Shown here: positions 23,125 to 34,003 of the stretch, piece after piece | Layout: each line of letters opens with the position of its first letter | Numbering within the stretch: position 1 is the first letter of the stretch | NCBI GenBank assembly: GCA_017893485.1 | Contig: CM030368.1 | Coordinates: 175,556,004-175,620,003, forward strand | Source of the DNA: Hemerocallis citrina | Lineage: Eukaryota > Streptophyta > Magnoliopsida > Asparagales > Asphodelaceae | Direction of reading: 5' to 3' | DNA length: 64,000 bases | Translations under genes and position numbers: made by a program | Notes under the pieces: generated by a model | What the model was told of the DNA's origin: nothing | Database searches by the model: none | What the model saw: only the letters and a program-made list of their open reading frames with translations

Positions 23125-23980
23125 TTAGGAAGAAGATGGTTGTGTAGCTTCCATTTCTCTGTAAACTTTAAAAAAACATGTGTCAAGAACAATATTAATA
23201 AATGATGTATGGAGATAATAAAATTTGTAAGCCATATTTCTTTAACAGAATTAATAATCGATGTGTGAAGATAACAACAATTTTTCAATACTCGTATCGA
23301 AATACTACTCATAACAATCCCCACCACAACATCTCCACACACTACATATCTATCTATATAAACAAATCTCATATCAATATCCATTCATACATACCTAACT
23401 ATGAATATAATGATTAGAAATATAGCAATTCTAATATATGACTATTTATCCTTACTTGTCTAATATACCACATTGTCAATTGTAGACTACATCATCGATG
23501 ACAATCCTTAGATACCAATATAGCTCATCTACATCTCACATAGATGAATCTCATTTCACATATCTAATACTTAGATAAATCTTATCTACATCTATTATAC
23601 TATTGTACCAATATAGCTCTCATTCATCAAAATGAACATTTCACACATTATCGACAACAATCCTTAAGTACATTTCCCATATCTAACGCTTAGATGAATC
23701 TAATCTACATCTCTTGTACTATGCTACCAATATATATAGCTCTCATTCATCAAAATGAACATTTTAAAATATATTAAGGGATTTTGAATACTTACCACAA
23801 TTTTGCATTTTAGAAGAGTTGTAAAAGAAATGAGTGCCAAATATCAACGTCAATAGGAGGGAATCACAATTAGGTTTTATGTATGGGTATTTAATGGTTT
23901 TGTTTGGGATGTAAAAGAGCACTCCAATAATTGGGATTTTGGGTTTTAGGGTATTAGGGTATTAGGGTTTATGGATTTCT

Positions 23981-23981
<1 letters not shown>
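23125..23981. other. AT-rich noncoding stretch upstream of PMD pseudogene
   Basis: No coding or RNA gene is visible. It holds loosely repeated phrases such as ATCTACATCTC, CAAAATGAACATTT and CATTCATCAAAATG (near 23520-23770), which look like an old internal duplication. It may be the 5' leader of whatever carried the PMD gene. Confidence 0.4.

Positions 23982-24021
<40 letters not shown>
23982..24021. repeat. (GA)n microsatellite
   Basis: About 18 uninterrupted GA units follow GGAGT. Confidence 0.9.
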
Positions 24022-24025
<4 letters not shown>

Positions 24026-24074
24026 AGATCTAAAGTGAAAGGGAAAGGAGAAGAGGGGGCCAGTATTTATAGGC

Positions 24075-24330
24075 AAAAAATCTTATAACTGATGTCGTTA
24101 TTCCAAACAACGACTTTCGTTATGAGAATGTCGTTATTGGAAATAGCGGCATCTGTTATAGGCTTTTCACACTTGCATTTTTTTCCCACAAGTGAGAGTG
24201 CAAGCATTTGAGAATAAAAATAACTAATGTCGTTACTCCAAATAACGGCACGATAGTTTTTTTAAAAATATGCCGCTATTGGAAACAACGGCATCTAAAT
24301 AACCAATGTCGTTGTTTTCAATAACGTTTT
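24075..24330. repeat. Cluster of palindromic GTCGTTATT / AATAACGGC repeats
   Basis: TGTCGTTATT and its near-complement AAATAACGGCA recur at least seven times in about 250 bp (24092, 24132, 24225 and on), often as arms around CCAAA or GGAAA. Each pair can form a small hairpin. The arrangement resembles the subterminal repeats of DNA transposons. Confidence 0.7.
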
Positions 24331-24344
24331 ATGTTGATGTGTTC

Positions 24345-24435
24345 AAAACTGAGTCAGATCGCTAAATATTTTCACAAGCGGGTCAGAGTGCCAAATATTT
24401 TTAAAAAGTGCGTCAGTACAGCAAAAAAATCTGTG
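24345..24435. repeat. 30-bp tandem repeat, three units
   Basis: GAGTCAGATCGCTAAATATT, GGTCAGAGTGCCAAATATTT and CGTCAGTACAGCAAAAAAAT begin three successive units spaced about 30 bp apart. Confidence 0.6.
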
Positions 24436-25199
24436 GATGGTGGGCTAGGCAACCAAATTTCAACAAACTTGAAGAAATATCCAAATGCCTGGTCTGCCTA
24501 AAGTGGACAAAAAATTGACCCAAATTTGCATTGCTTAAAATTTAACCAAAATGTGCATATCCAAACACCCCCTTACATGTGATCATCGAACAGAGAATGA
24601 TACATACCTCTTCCTATTAGGATTTGTTGATCCAAATACACAAGCACAAGGGTTTGAAGAAGGAAAAGACACAAAGCGGCAAGTGAGAGAAGCACAGCAG
24701 TAAGCAGCAAGCAGGAGCAACAACAAAGCAGGTTGCTAATTAAAGACAGCGGTCGATCATCGAGAAGAGAAGTCGACCGATCTAACTTGCCCGAGTCTCG
24801 TTGCATTCGACCGAAATGGTGCGCAGGTTACAATAGAGGGTCGTGGGTTTGATCACATCGGGCCTACTTTGTGTTTATCTTTTAGAGATTACTTGAGTCT
24901 ATAAATATAGATGTAAATCATAGGGTTTAATAATGCTGAGTGCCTTCAAAATGTGAGAGATATTAAAGAGAGTTCTCTTTGTATCTTTATATTTCTTAAG
25001 AAGTATTACTTATTGAAATCCTGTACATATGAGAGTACAGTTAACTGAAAGCTTTCTTTCCTCTGATCTTTGATTAAAATAAGAGAAGAGATACTTTTGA
25101 GCATGTGAATGCAGTTTTAGAGAGCATATTGAGTTAATAGTCAGAAATTGTTCATTATCAGTAGGTTGTTTTTGGGCGAATTGTAATTTTCCTTGCAGG
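24436..25199. other. Noncoding stretch, nothing recognised
   Basis: No supported gene. A degenerate tRNA-like B box (GTGGGTTTGATC, 24842) occurs without a clear cloverleaf. A pyrimidine-rich tract ending TTGCAG at 25198 resembles a splice acceptor for the next feature. Confidence 0.3.
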
Positions 25200-25287
25200 T
25201 AAGACTGTTCTGATGGAGAGAAAGGAAACTGGTCCTCTTAGACCTTGCCACATCAGGGAGGCCTACGGAAGATTAAAGCTTGAAGGT
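25200..25287 (+). other. Exon-like open stretch of unknown gene
   Basis: An 88-bp segment lies between a good acceptor (TTTTCCTTGCAG) and a donor-like GGTATATA. It is open across its length and reads KTVLMERKETGPLRPCHIRE, then AYGRLKLEG. GC content is above that of the flanks. I do not recognise the protein. No neighbouring exon is clear, so it may be a relic exon of a host gene or of a gene fragment carried by a transposon. Confidence 0.35.
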
Positions 25288-25659
25288 ATATAAGATACCC
25301 AGGCGATCGGTGCCTAGGCTAGAAGAATTTCTGACGTCAACTGTGAGGATCATCTGCTCAAAATAATATCGACCTTATATTTATGGGTTCGGATGGTTGT
25401 TATCAAAATGATGTTGGCCTTCGAGTGTCGTTGAAATGAATACAGGGCACACATGATATATTCAGATGTACCTCAGTCAACTGTGAAAATAGTGTTTTAT
25501 TTATATACAGCTTCGACTGACTTAATCCCTTCCTTCATTGGCTGGCAGTCCAGCTCCACTGTACTAAGCTATGAATAGTAATGGACTAATGTTCGGTGAT
25601 ATAAACTGTCGGTTCCTTTGTATTTGCTAAGGACTGTCAATTCGTTTTATATATCTTGG
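25288..25659. other. Noncoding stretch
   Basis: No open frame or repeat that I can support. Composition is like an intron or 3' flank of the exon-like segment before it. Confidence 0.3.
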
Positions 25660-25945
25660 AATTTAAGATTAGTTTTATATCAAACTTTGCTGCTGCTGCT
25701 GTGTGTTGCTGTATTTTTCCCCCTTGATTATCTGCAAACTTATTACTCAATTGTTCAAAAGATGATATTCTCCAAACAACTGGTGTATATTTCTTGAAAA
25801 GTAAGATTCATTTTATATGAACTTTGTTGTTGTTGCTGTTGCTGCTTTGCTGCTGCTGCTGGTGTTTTTCTTTTTCTTTCCATTATCCGCAAATTTGTTA
25901 CTCTACGTTCTACGTTCGAAAGATGATAATCCTCAAGCAACTGCT
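25660..25945. repeat. Imperfect ~135-bp tandem duplication with CTG/TTG microsatellites
   Basis: Two units share, in order, TTTATAT-AACTTTG, a (CTG)n or (TTG)n run, TTATC-GCAAA-TT-TTACTC and AAAGATGATA-TC-CAA-CAACTG. They are roughly 80 percent similar by eye. Frames across it are low complexity. Confidence 0.65.
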
Positions 25946-26928
25946 ATCAGGTGTCTTTCGGTATGTTGGTTACGTTATAGCTGTCTAATCGAAGTACGTG
26001 TCATGTATCATCATTAAATTAATATTGATTCCATCGATCTCCTATTTGAAGAGCCAATTTATTGATTTATATTTTATGGTCGATGCTTCTTGCACAATTT
26101 TGGCTACATTTACTTGTAAACCATACATGGAAAACAGCGTATAGTTATCCCTTTTTGCTATTTAATCACCCCAAAGTTTTATTGATGAGTAATGCTTCAT
26201 CCACAACCAATTTTACTACCGTTTTGTTCACTATCTTAAGTGGCATGCTCCTATTGGAGAGTTTTCCCACCTACTCTATCTTTTCCTACCTATTGGAGTG
26301 TGCCATCTTGGATAGTGAAGAGATATGTAGTGAAATTGGTAGTGGATGTAGCATTACTCTTGATTGATTCATTTGCCCTTTTTATTAGCCAACAAATTTT
26401 TAACGGGGTTCATATACAACGTGCATTTATAGGATCTTATGTTTGTGTTATCTATGATCTTATGTTTGTGTTTGTTAATGCTCATTACGATTCTTACTTG
26501 TGCAATGCACATGTGCTTTTTAGTGTAGTAGCAATCTGCACATACAATGTATGTTCTAACAATTTTTTTATAAAAAAAAGTAAATCCTACAACGTAATTT
26601 TGTCTTGAACCGGATACATCATTTTACACATCCCAAATCTTTATCATATTCTTTATGAATTGCTCTTAGCAGGACCAAATTTTATTTTATATGAATGACA
26701 CTTTGGTAAATAATTATGTCGTAAATAAATTTGAAGTTTGAGGATATTATGATGACTGGCTAATTCATTAGAAATGGATTGCTTATATCACTCTCACTTT
26801 AAAAGATGTGGTTGAGATTATATCAATCAAGTTGGTAAGTCTACATTTTGTCTATAAATAACACAATCCCAACTCTCGCATTATAATATTAGAGATTAAA
26901 GATAATAAAAGGAGATAATGGGTAGTGG
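25946..26928. other. Noncoding stretch, nothing recognised
   Basis: There is no domain in any frame. TGTGCAATGCACATGTGCTT at 26500 resembles the 3' hairpin of the small Helitron-like repeats at 48-50 kb but lacks the CTAG end. Confidence 0.3.
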
Positions 26929-27101
26929 TGTTAGAATTAGGGATGGGAAGAAATACTTTATTAATTGATTATTGATTGAATAAATTGGGTACAATATGTC
27001 TCCTATATATAGGAGAGAAGCGAAGACTAAACCAGTATATTATTCAATATGAGACTAAACTAATCACTCTCATAATAAAATATCTATATAATATCTTAAC
27101 A
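26929..27101 (-). repeat. 3' LTR of the non-autonomous element
   Basis: It reads TGTTAGAATTAG to ATATCTTAACA and matches 32628 onward closely, including the CTCCTATATATAGGA palindrome. Confidence 0.85.
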
Positions 27102-27900
27102 CCCCCTCTCAAACTCAAGTTGGTTCAAACAACAAGAGTTTGAAATATTGACGATGTTTGTAACGCCCCGAATCCCAAATACACTGAATTCGAGATGTTC
27201 TGCAGGATCTTTTCACTTTCTTTAGTACAATTTTACAAGGAAATTTAAACTTTTCACAATACATCAGAGTTTACATCAATATTACACTTTTCATTTGCAC
27301 AGCGGAAGTAAAATATACAACATTTGAATAAATATACAACAGCATGGTAAAATCTTTATGCATCCATTCCTCTTTAACCTTTAACATGCCATTTACCTGC
27401 ATATAAGACTGTGGGTACGTCAGTTTATTCAACCGACGATCATTATACACGGTCATCCTCTCTATGCCGGAAATAGTATAACTTAATTTTCCATATTTAG
27501 CAAACACAAACTTGTCACATTACAATTAAAGGGACTACCCTATTGATGTCGTGTTGTGATTGTGCACTTAATTCTTAAGGCAATTATTTATGTTACATGA
27601 CACTAATGCACACTTGTTCGGATTCTATGCATCCCATGCTACATAGATCCGAGGGCAAGCCTCTTAATCGTTCTTCATCTTTGTAGGGTTCAATCCCTCG
27701 TTATGACTTAATCTACTACTGTAACTACGGTAGTGTCTTAGATGATCTATGAGTACAAGCACGTGTACAGAAACTGGAGGGGAATCACACGTCATGCCAC
27801 GACGCATCGTGAAGAACCTATGGACAATTCAGCCTCCTTCATGGCACACGATCCTCATGCAGTCACCAAACACCCCACAAGTGTCACCACAGGGACGGTA

Positions 27901-28040
27901 CCCTGGAGCAGTATCCACGTCATGTCACGACGCATCGTGAAGAACCTGTGAAATACTCTCCGCCGCCACGGCACCCTGGAGCTGTATCCACGTCATGTCA
28001 CGACTCATCGTGAAGAACCTGTGAAATACTCTCCGCTGCA
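27901..28040. repeat. 73-bp tandem repeat in solo LTR B
   Basis: Two units starting CCCTGGAGC-GTATCCACG share TCATGTCACGAC-CATCG and TGAAGAACCTGTGAAATACT. A partial, more diverged third unit lies at 27786-27825. Confidence 0.8.
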
Positions 28041-28529
28041 AATCCGATGGCTCTCACTCGTGTTTTTCTCCTACTTTCATCACATCTCCACTATGTGCTA
28101 ATCCTTAGTTTTTATTAGAATCATGAACAAAATCAAAGCTCTAGAGTTAGCCTCTCCACTAAACCGGACTTATTCATTCATTTCAACATGACCGACCTTG
28201 GTCTTTCTTTTCAATATTCATTTCATTTCTTTCCAAATGCCGGTGAGACTTAGCTACTCTTTCATTTCAATTCCAATTCACAAATTCTAACATAATCTGA
28301 GCACTTCCAGCTCTTGAGTTCATTTTTCATAATCATGATCTTAGCTTTCATATTCATGTAATTCTCAATTCAAATCTATGATTCATCTCATGTAAATTTT
28401 TCAATTCAACTATGATTCATTTCCTATAAATTCATACAGCAATAAAAAGAGTTCATCAACATCAATTATAAAGTTCACAATCTTCAAAATAGACAGAATA
28501 ATGTTCTCTGAAATAACAAAACACTCTGG

Positions 28530-29290
28530 ACAGTCGACTTGGATCTCTTCCAGTCGACTTGTCCAGTCAATTCCAGTTCTTCATAACCACTAGGGAGAGT
28601 CGACTGCTGCATACGGCAGTCGGCTGTTCCGCAGCGTTCCATTTCAATTATTAATCACAGGACAGTCGACTATCGTTCAATACAGTCGGCTGTTCTGCAG
28701 AGTTCAATCATGTAATTTCTCCAGTTCTATACAGTCGACTGCTACACACATTCAGTCGACTGAACAGTTCAAAATCTCAATTTAAGGAATCACACATCAT
28801 AATTTATCACGCTATTCTTTAACAAGAATAATTCACATTTCATGGTTATCACATTGTTCTCAAAATGAGAAGTACTAACGAATATTCATAATTCATATTT
28901 TCATACATTTATGATGTCACTTCAATCTTTACTATACTAATCTTCTTCATTTCTAGTTCTTTTGTAAGGGATAATTTTCAAAAATACACATATCAAAATC
29001 ATAGTTCTGATTACACCGTTTATCTTCAAATCACATTTTATTCCATGCAACAATTCCCAAATTAACTTTATAAAGTCTCATGTATTTTCAAAAGAGTAGA
29101 ACATTCGAGTTTATAAAAAAAATGCATCAGTACCAGTCGACTTATACTATAGTAAGTCGACTGTTCAGGGGAAAACATCCATGATTTTAAGTAAATAATT
29201 TAAGCAAGAAGTCGACTTATAACAGCACCAGTCGACTTAAATGAGAATATAAGTCGACTTACAAGGTCCTAAGTCGGCTTACCAGAACGT
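28530..29290. repeat. Dispersed CAGTCGACTG palindromes in solo LTR B
   Basis: At least fourteen copies of (C)AGTCGACT(G/T) or one-base variants (GTCGGCTG) occur in two clusters, 28530-28770 and 29130-29290. The core GTCGAC is self-complementary. Spacing is irregular (9 to 60 bp), and the copies are absent from the matching part of solo LTR A. Confidence 0.8.
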
Positions 29291-30420
29291 TTCTTTTCCG
29301 ACATTTCTCAACAATTAAAGCCACTAATCTCTTTATTAGCCAAATTCACATTCATGGTTATAATTAATCCATACCAACTTAGATTCTTACTAATCAAATC
29401 ACATATAACTGCATATTCACATTTCAATCCATTTATAGGTCAATTCTCCAATTGAGAGCGTACTCTTATTAATTTTTTTCATGCATCATTTCTCAATATA
29501 ATACTAGCATCATTTCTAATTAGAAACAAAGAAAATCAAACCCACTATCATTCTAACAAGCATTTCTACTATCATTCTAACAAGCATTTCTACTTTAGAA
29601 ATATGGAGAATTTTACCCACCTTGTATGGAGAGAACAAACACAATAGCAACTAAGTCCTTTGCAAATGAGATGCACCTCCTCCTAGATGATGCGCGCACA
29701 AGCTCCACGAACACCACAGAAAGCTTCCCTCCTTGAATAGCCGGCCCTTCTCCTCCTTGGTAGAAAGCAAGCACAAACCACTCACCACTCAATCTTTTAA
29801 CTCACAACTTACACTAAATTAGACTATAAATTTGGAAGGGATAATGTGCACAAAAGAATTAGCCATGGGAGGGGGTACTTATACTAGAAATCAAGTAGAA
29901 TGGAGGGCTAGGATTAGTTGGTTGGTTGTAGGATGGAAGGCTAGGATGAGAGTAGGAGTTACCACAACTACCCACATTCACATAACTACCACACCATGAC
30001 CATCACTAAACTTTTTGAAAATCCCTCTAAAAAGAATGCAATCCGGCCATAGGGAGAAGTGTGCATTGCACGTGTACATGTAGTGCACGTGCAAGCAACT
30101 AGGCCCAAAAAATTGTGCATTTGATTTGTATATAAAAATAAAATAGACTTTTTAAATAAATTAATCCATGGGCTTTAGTTTTTATGGGCCAAAATAGTAA
30201 AATAAATAAAAATACATTTTGGGCTTTAAGAAAAGGCTTTCTATCTATTTAAAAAAAAGGCTTTTGTATAAAAATAATTTGAAAACATATATTTAAATAT
30301 TCATACACATCACAATAAAATAATTATAAGATTTAATTCAATCAAAATATTGCACGTGCACACTACGTGCAAAATAAAAATAATTTTTCATTACTTGAAA
30401 AATCAGGGCATTACAATGTT

Positions 30421-31175
30421 GATGTGGCAGGGACGACAAACTGTGATGCTTGGAACGTCGCTCAAGTAGATGGCACGGGAAAGACGCTCAGTGACACATG
30501 TGTTTTGATCTCACCCCAGACTTGAGAATAGTAGTAGTCGTAGTGGAAGGAAGTAGTGGTGGTGCATTGTTGGGATTTCCATATCCCAAACTGTGGTAGG
30601 ATCTCCATATCCCGATCTTTTAGGATCTCACCCCGAACTGAGAAGTAGAAGAAGTAGTATTTGGCGGCGCACTCTTGGCACATATTGAGATCTCACCCCT
30701 GACTTGAGACGTAGTAGTATATTGTGGAAGGAAGTGGCGCACTATTGGCACATGTTGGGATCTCACTGCTGACTTAAAATTTTCCCTAAACTGAGAACTA
30801 TGATGCGGAAGATGGTAAACGACGATGGAAGGTGAGGGAGACGAAAACTGTGATGATGTTGATATCTCCCCCTCTCAAACTTGGCGTGAGTTTGCTGATG
30901 AAGATGGTAGAGGAATGGCGACTATGACAGCAGTAGCACCAACAGCAAACCGGAGGAAAGGTTAAGGGATTTGGATATTGGGTTTGGGTATTGGGTTTGG
31001 ATATTGGTTGTGGATAATGGGTTGTTTTTGTCTTTTTTTTTTGGAAACGGGTATGCGGGTCGGGTGTGAAGTGGGTATTTGGATCTGATTTGAAGTGGGA
31101 AACATATGGGCGGCTTTGGTTTTGGGGTGAAAGGAAAGGAGAGGTAGATATAGGCTAGCACTATCACATTTACCT
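30421..31175 (-). other. Internal noncoding part of the non-autonomous LTR element
   Basis: It carries imperfect repeats of a unit with GGGATCTCACCCC-GACTTGAG and GGAAGGAAGT-GCGCACT-TTGGCAC at 30500-30780. A second CCCCCTCTCAAACTTG stretch at 30870 resembles the polypurine region at 27102. No pol motif is visible in any frame. Confidence 0.55.
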
Positions 31176-31668
31176 GATACCCGGACCCGGCATTGGACCG
31201 GAACCGACCCGATCTATACGGGTCTGGATCCTGGTCCGGGTCCCGATCCTAAAATAAGACCCGATGCACTTTCGCGTCCGGGTCCGGGTCCGGGTCCGCT
31301 CAAAATAGAACCGAATAGAAACGACCCGGACCCGAACCAGACTCGGACCCGTTAAAAAATACCCCCAAACATATAGAATTTGAATAATAGGGTTATAGGA
31401 ATATACATATAAAAGTAATTGTTGAAGATAGATATGTAAATATAATATATATTCATGTACTTAAGTGCAAAAATTATTAGAATCGTCGGGTATTGGGTGC
31501 AAAAATACTTAAGTGCAAATATTGAATCTCTACTATCGGACCTGACAGGTAATTTTTTTTAACTAGGACCCGGACTCGGAGCCGGTTCTTGCAAGTTCGG
31601 GTCTGGGTCCAATTTTTGGACCCGTGAGGTACCGGATCTGGATCCGGGTAGTGGAGGACCTGATACCA
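31176..31668. mobile_element. Small hAT-like insertion rich in CGGGTCC motifs
   Basis: The stretch begins near TACCCGGACCCGG and ends near CCGGATCCGGGTA, giving short inverted ends. Both end zones are packed with GGGTCC / GGACCC motifs (31185-31350 and 31565-31650), while the middle is AT-rich. It interrupts the captured translocator sequence right after its last matching residue. Clustered CGGGTCC or CGGTTCGG repeats near the ends are common in plant hAT-like non-autonomous elements, but the class is inference. Confidence 0.5.
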
Positions 31669-31671
31669 GCT

Positions 31672-32002
31672 CTAATGTAGGCGGAGTTGGAGAACCAGAG
31701 GGAGAAGGAGTAGAAGGCACAGATGGGAAGAACGGAGGAGAGGAAGAGGTTGCGGGACATTGGGGGGTTGGAGGGGGGATCGGCAAGGCGGAGGACGCGG
31801 ATGAAGAGGAAGGCGAAGGAGGAGCAGAAGGACATGTGGATCATGGTGAGGGAGATAGGAAGGTCCAGTTGTACATTTTGGGGTTGAGGATGTACTTGTT
31901 TTACACGATCATAGCGAACGACTGGGAGATCCAGATGCCCACGTACATGTATGACAACACGATTTTCTTCATCACCGATTCGTTCACCGATGCCATGGCC
32001 AT
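31672..32002 (-). pseudogene. Captured fragment of a sugar-phosphate/phosphate translocator gene
   Basis: The minus strand starts at ATG 32002 and reads [20 protein letters not shown], then a stop inside [14 protein letters not shown], a one-base loss, then [20 protein letters not shown] and [12 protein letters not shown]. Order and spacing match the first roughly 110 residues of plant TPT/NST-family translocators (At5g25400-like, from memory), which have about ten membrane helices and move phosphorylated sugars across endomembranes or plastid membranes. Here only the first three helices remain. The fragment is sense to the LTR element and GC-richer than its flanks. Confidence 0.8.
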
Positions 32003-32613
32003 GGCTACCTACCCTATATTCAGATCGAGGATCAGAAACCCTTGAAACCTAATTTGGGGGAGAACAAGGAGCTTCTGGATCGCTGTCGACGGGAAATGGC
32101 GAGACTTCAGGATGGGTCGACTTTGGGATGGAGATTGGGAGGTGACAGCGTCGACTGCAGGATTGGATTTTTTTGTTTTTTGGTAGCCGTCGGTGGTTTT
32201 GGGTATGTGAAGGTGGAGGTAAAGGATGAACGGCGCTGTCGATTATGGAGTTCTTGGGGATTTGGAGGGTTAGGGTTGTTGTTGACAGAGGTCGACGGGG
32301 TTGTGGTGGCGGTGGCAACGTGATTTGGTGTCGGAGTTGGGTTGAGAGGTTGTTGGTGTTGGAGTTGATGGTGTTGATGGTGTCGCCGGAAGTTGGAAGT
32401 GAGTTGTTGTTTTTGTTGTTGTTGAGGCGGCTATGATTTTGGTAGAGGCAGTTGATGACGGCTAGGATTTTGGATCTTTTTGTTTGATGACGGCTAGGGT
32501 TTTGGAGATTTGATTGAAAGAGAGATGTTGGGAGGTGGAGTGATTCCGATGAGGACGAGAATCACTCCACCTCGATAACGATGATCAAATTAGTATATGC
32601 CTTATAGGAATAC
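32003..32613 (-). other. Leader of the LTR element, possible captured 5' UTR
   Basis: This lies between the primer site and the captured coding fragment. It is GC-rich, with frames lacking any known domain. Part may be the untranslated leader or promoter region of the captured gene. CAACTCCAACACCAACAACC-type repeats occur near 32340-32420. Confidence 0.4.
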
Positions 32614-32627
32614 TGGCTCTGATACCA
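32614..32627 (-). promoter_or_regulatory. Primer binding site of the non-autonomous LTR element
   Basis: TGGTATCAGAGCCA on the minus strand directly abuts the LTR at 32628. Confidence 0.85.
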
Positions 32628-33417
32628 TGTTAGAATTATGGATGAGAAGAAATAATTTATTGATTGATTATTGATTGAATAAACTGAGTACAATATGTCT
32701 CCTATATATAGGAAAGAAGAGAAGATTAAACCAATACATCTATATAATAAAACACTAAGAAAGCTATCAAGTGGCTCTCCTTCAATCCCCCCAAAATTAA
32801 AGGCTCAGATCTAATCTCACAAAACACATTTTTTCTCCCAAAACTCAAATTTAAATTCCCCCACCCAAAACATCTCTTTTATTTATTTAATTATTTCTCT
32901 CTCTCTCTCTCTCCAATTCAAAATTTAAGAAAATAAAATTTTTTTAAAAATTTTTTCAAATAAAAAATAAAAAAAAACTTGACTAAAAAACTAAAAAAAT
33001 TAAAAATTTAAAAACTTTAAAAACAATTCAAAAATATCAAAAACTAATAAATTTTTTTAAATATTAAAATTATTTTTAAAAAAAAATTTTAAATTTTTAA
33101 AAATTTTAAATTTTAACATAAAAAAAGTAAAAATTCTAAAATTTTGAAATGTTTGAAATTTTGAAAATTTAAAATTTTCAAAGCAAATCCAATGTCGAAC
33201 CCCAATCAAGAGGTCGTCGCCGATATCTGATCCGTTGCTGATTCCGTATCGGTGACTCTTTCAATTAATTTGCTGGACCTCCAAAACTATTTTATATAAT
33301 CAAACAAGGTGCACCGTTTCAAAGACGTGCCGTAGGCACGTGTCAACGGACAAACCTACTTATTCAATATAGGACTAAACTAATCTCTTTCATAATATAA
33401 TATCTATATAATATCTT
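32628..33417 (-). repeat. 5' LTR of the non-autonomous element, split by Helitron
   Basis: The parts 32628-32738 and 33360-33417 together align with 26929-27101. The last bases after ATATCTT do not match. Confidence 0.8.
32739..33359 (+). mobile_element. Non-autonomous Helitron, copy 1
   Basis: It starts TCTATATAATAAAACAC and ends with the hairpin GTGCCGTAGGCACG followed by ...CCTAC, one base off the CTAG of copy 2. It sits between A (32738) and T (33360), the Helitron target. The uninterrupted LTR at 26929 provides the empty site. The body is very AT-rich with a (CT)n tract. No Rep/Hel coding is present. Confidence 0.8.
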
Positions 33418-33420
33418 TTC

Positions 33421-33967
33421 TTTTCCAATTTTTTTTGTTTTTTTTCTTTTGTACCAGCTGCTAGAGGTGTCAATCAGGCAGGTTCAGACGAGCCAAATTT
33501 TGATGGATATCATTAAGTTAACGAGAGTTGAGATTTGGGTTTTAGCAGATGATAGAAAAACTAGCGTCTGGGTTTGAGAAAATTGCAGCTATAGTTTTGA
33601 GGTGAGAGAGAGAGAGAGATAAGGAGGGAATAGGAGAGGAGAGGAGAGGAGAAGAGAATAGATAGAGTGATCTTTTCTTTTCTTTACTTTTCTTTTCTGA
33701 ACACTAGAAATAAGTTGGATCGATATTTTTTATTTTTTATTTCGGTAAAGGTGGTTGTAGCCTGATATTATTAACTGAAGAAACACCATCTCCTTCCGTC
33801 TACACACACACTAGATACACCATATCTAAAGTGGGTGGAGCCTTGGAGGGAGAGAACTTGCAACCCAAGTGCCAAAAACTGATGATTAATACATGTCTTG
33901 ACTAGATTATGTTTAGCGGTATGTATTGGCTTCACGCTTCTCATGAACAACATTTGAATTATTGAAA
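33421..33967. other. Flank between LTR element and CACTA
   Basis: Pyrimidine-rich DNA with a GA tract (33606-33622) and TTTTCTTTTC runs. No gene is visible. Confidence 0.35.
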
Positions 33968-34003
33968 ATCTTAACAAAAGGGGTTATCTTAACAAAAGGG
34001 GTT
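33968..34003. repeat. 18-bp tandem duplication at the CACTA left end
   Basis: ATCTTAACAAAAGGGGTT occurs twice in direct succession, covering the terminal repeat itself. Confidence 0.85.

Larger units (their letters stand above)
27159..30415 (-). mobile_element. Solo LTR B (3257 bp)
   Basis: This minus-strand copy of the family at 2392 has ends TGTAACGCCCCG and GGGCATTACA on the plus strand. The 5-bp duplication ATGTT is perfect at 27154-27158 and 30416-30420. No second LTR or internal region exists. Terminal thirds match solo LTR A; the middle third differs, with GTCGAC repeats here and tRNA-like modules in copy A. Confidence 0.88.
26929..33417 (-). mobile_element. Non-autonomous LTR retrotransposon with gene capture, nested insertions
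   Basis: LTRs of about 173 bp lie at 26929-27101 and 32628-33417 (the latter with a Helitron inside). On the minus strand the primer site TGGTATCAGAGCCA directly follows the right LTR, and a purine-rich tract (GAGAGGGGG) precedes the left one. After removing the solo LTR at 27159-30415, the internal region is about 2.3 kb. It has no gag or pol motif. It fits a non-autonomous element of the LARD or copia-derived kind. The right LTR lacks its last bases, and no target duplication is clear. Confidence 0.75.

Noticed and set aside
26062..26608. Frames of 101 and 122 codons
   Set aside because: They are hydrophobic, low-complexity frames in T-rich DNA without start context, splice sites or domain.
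28530..29290. CRISPR-like array of CAGTCGACTG
   Set aside because: The repeats are short palindromes with irregular spacing in a plant LTR; there are no uniform spacers and no cas genes.
32049..32436. Coding frames around the captured translocator leader
   Set aside because: They are Pro/Ser- or Val/Gly-rich, run on both strands and lack any known domain; they are more likely leader sequence.
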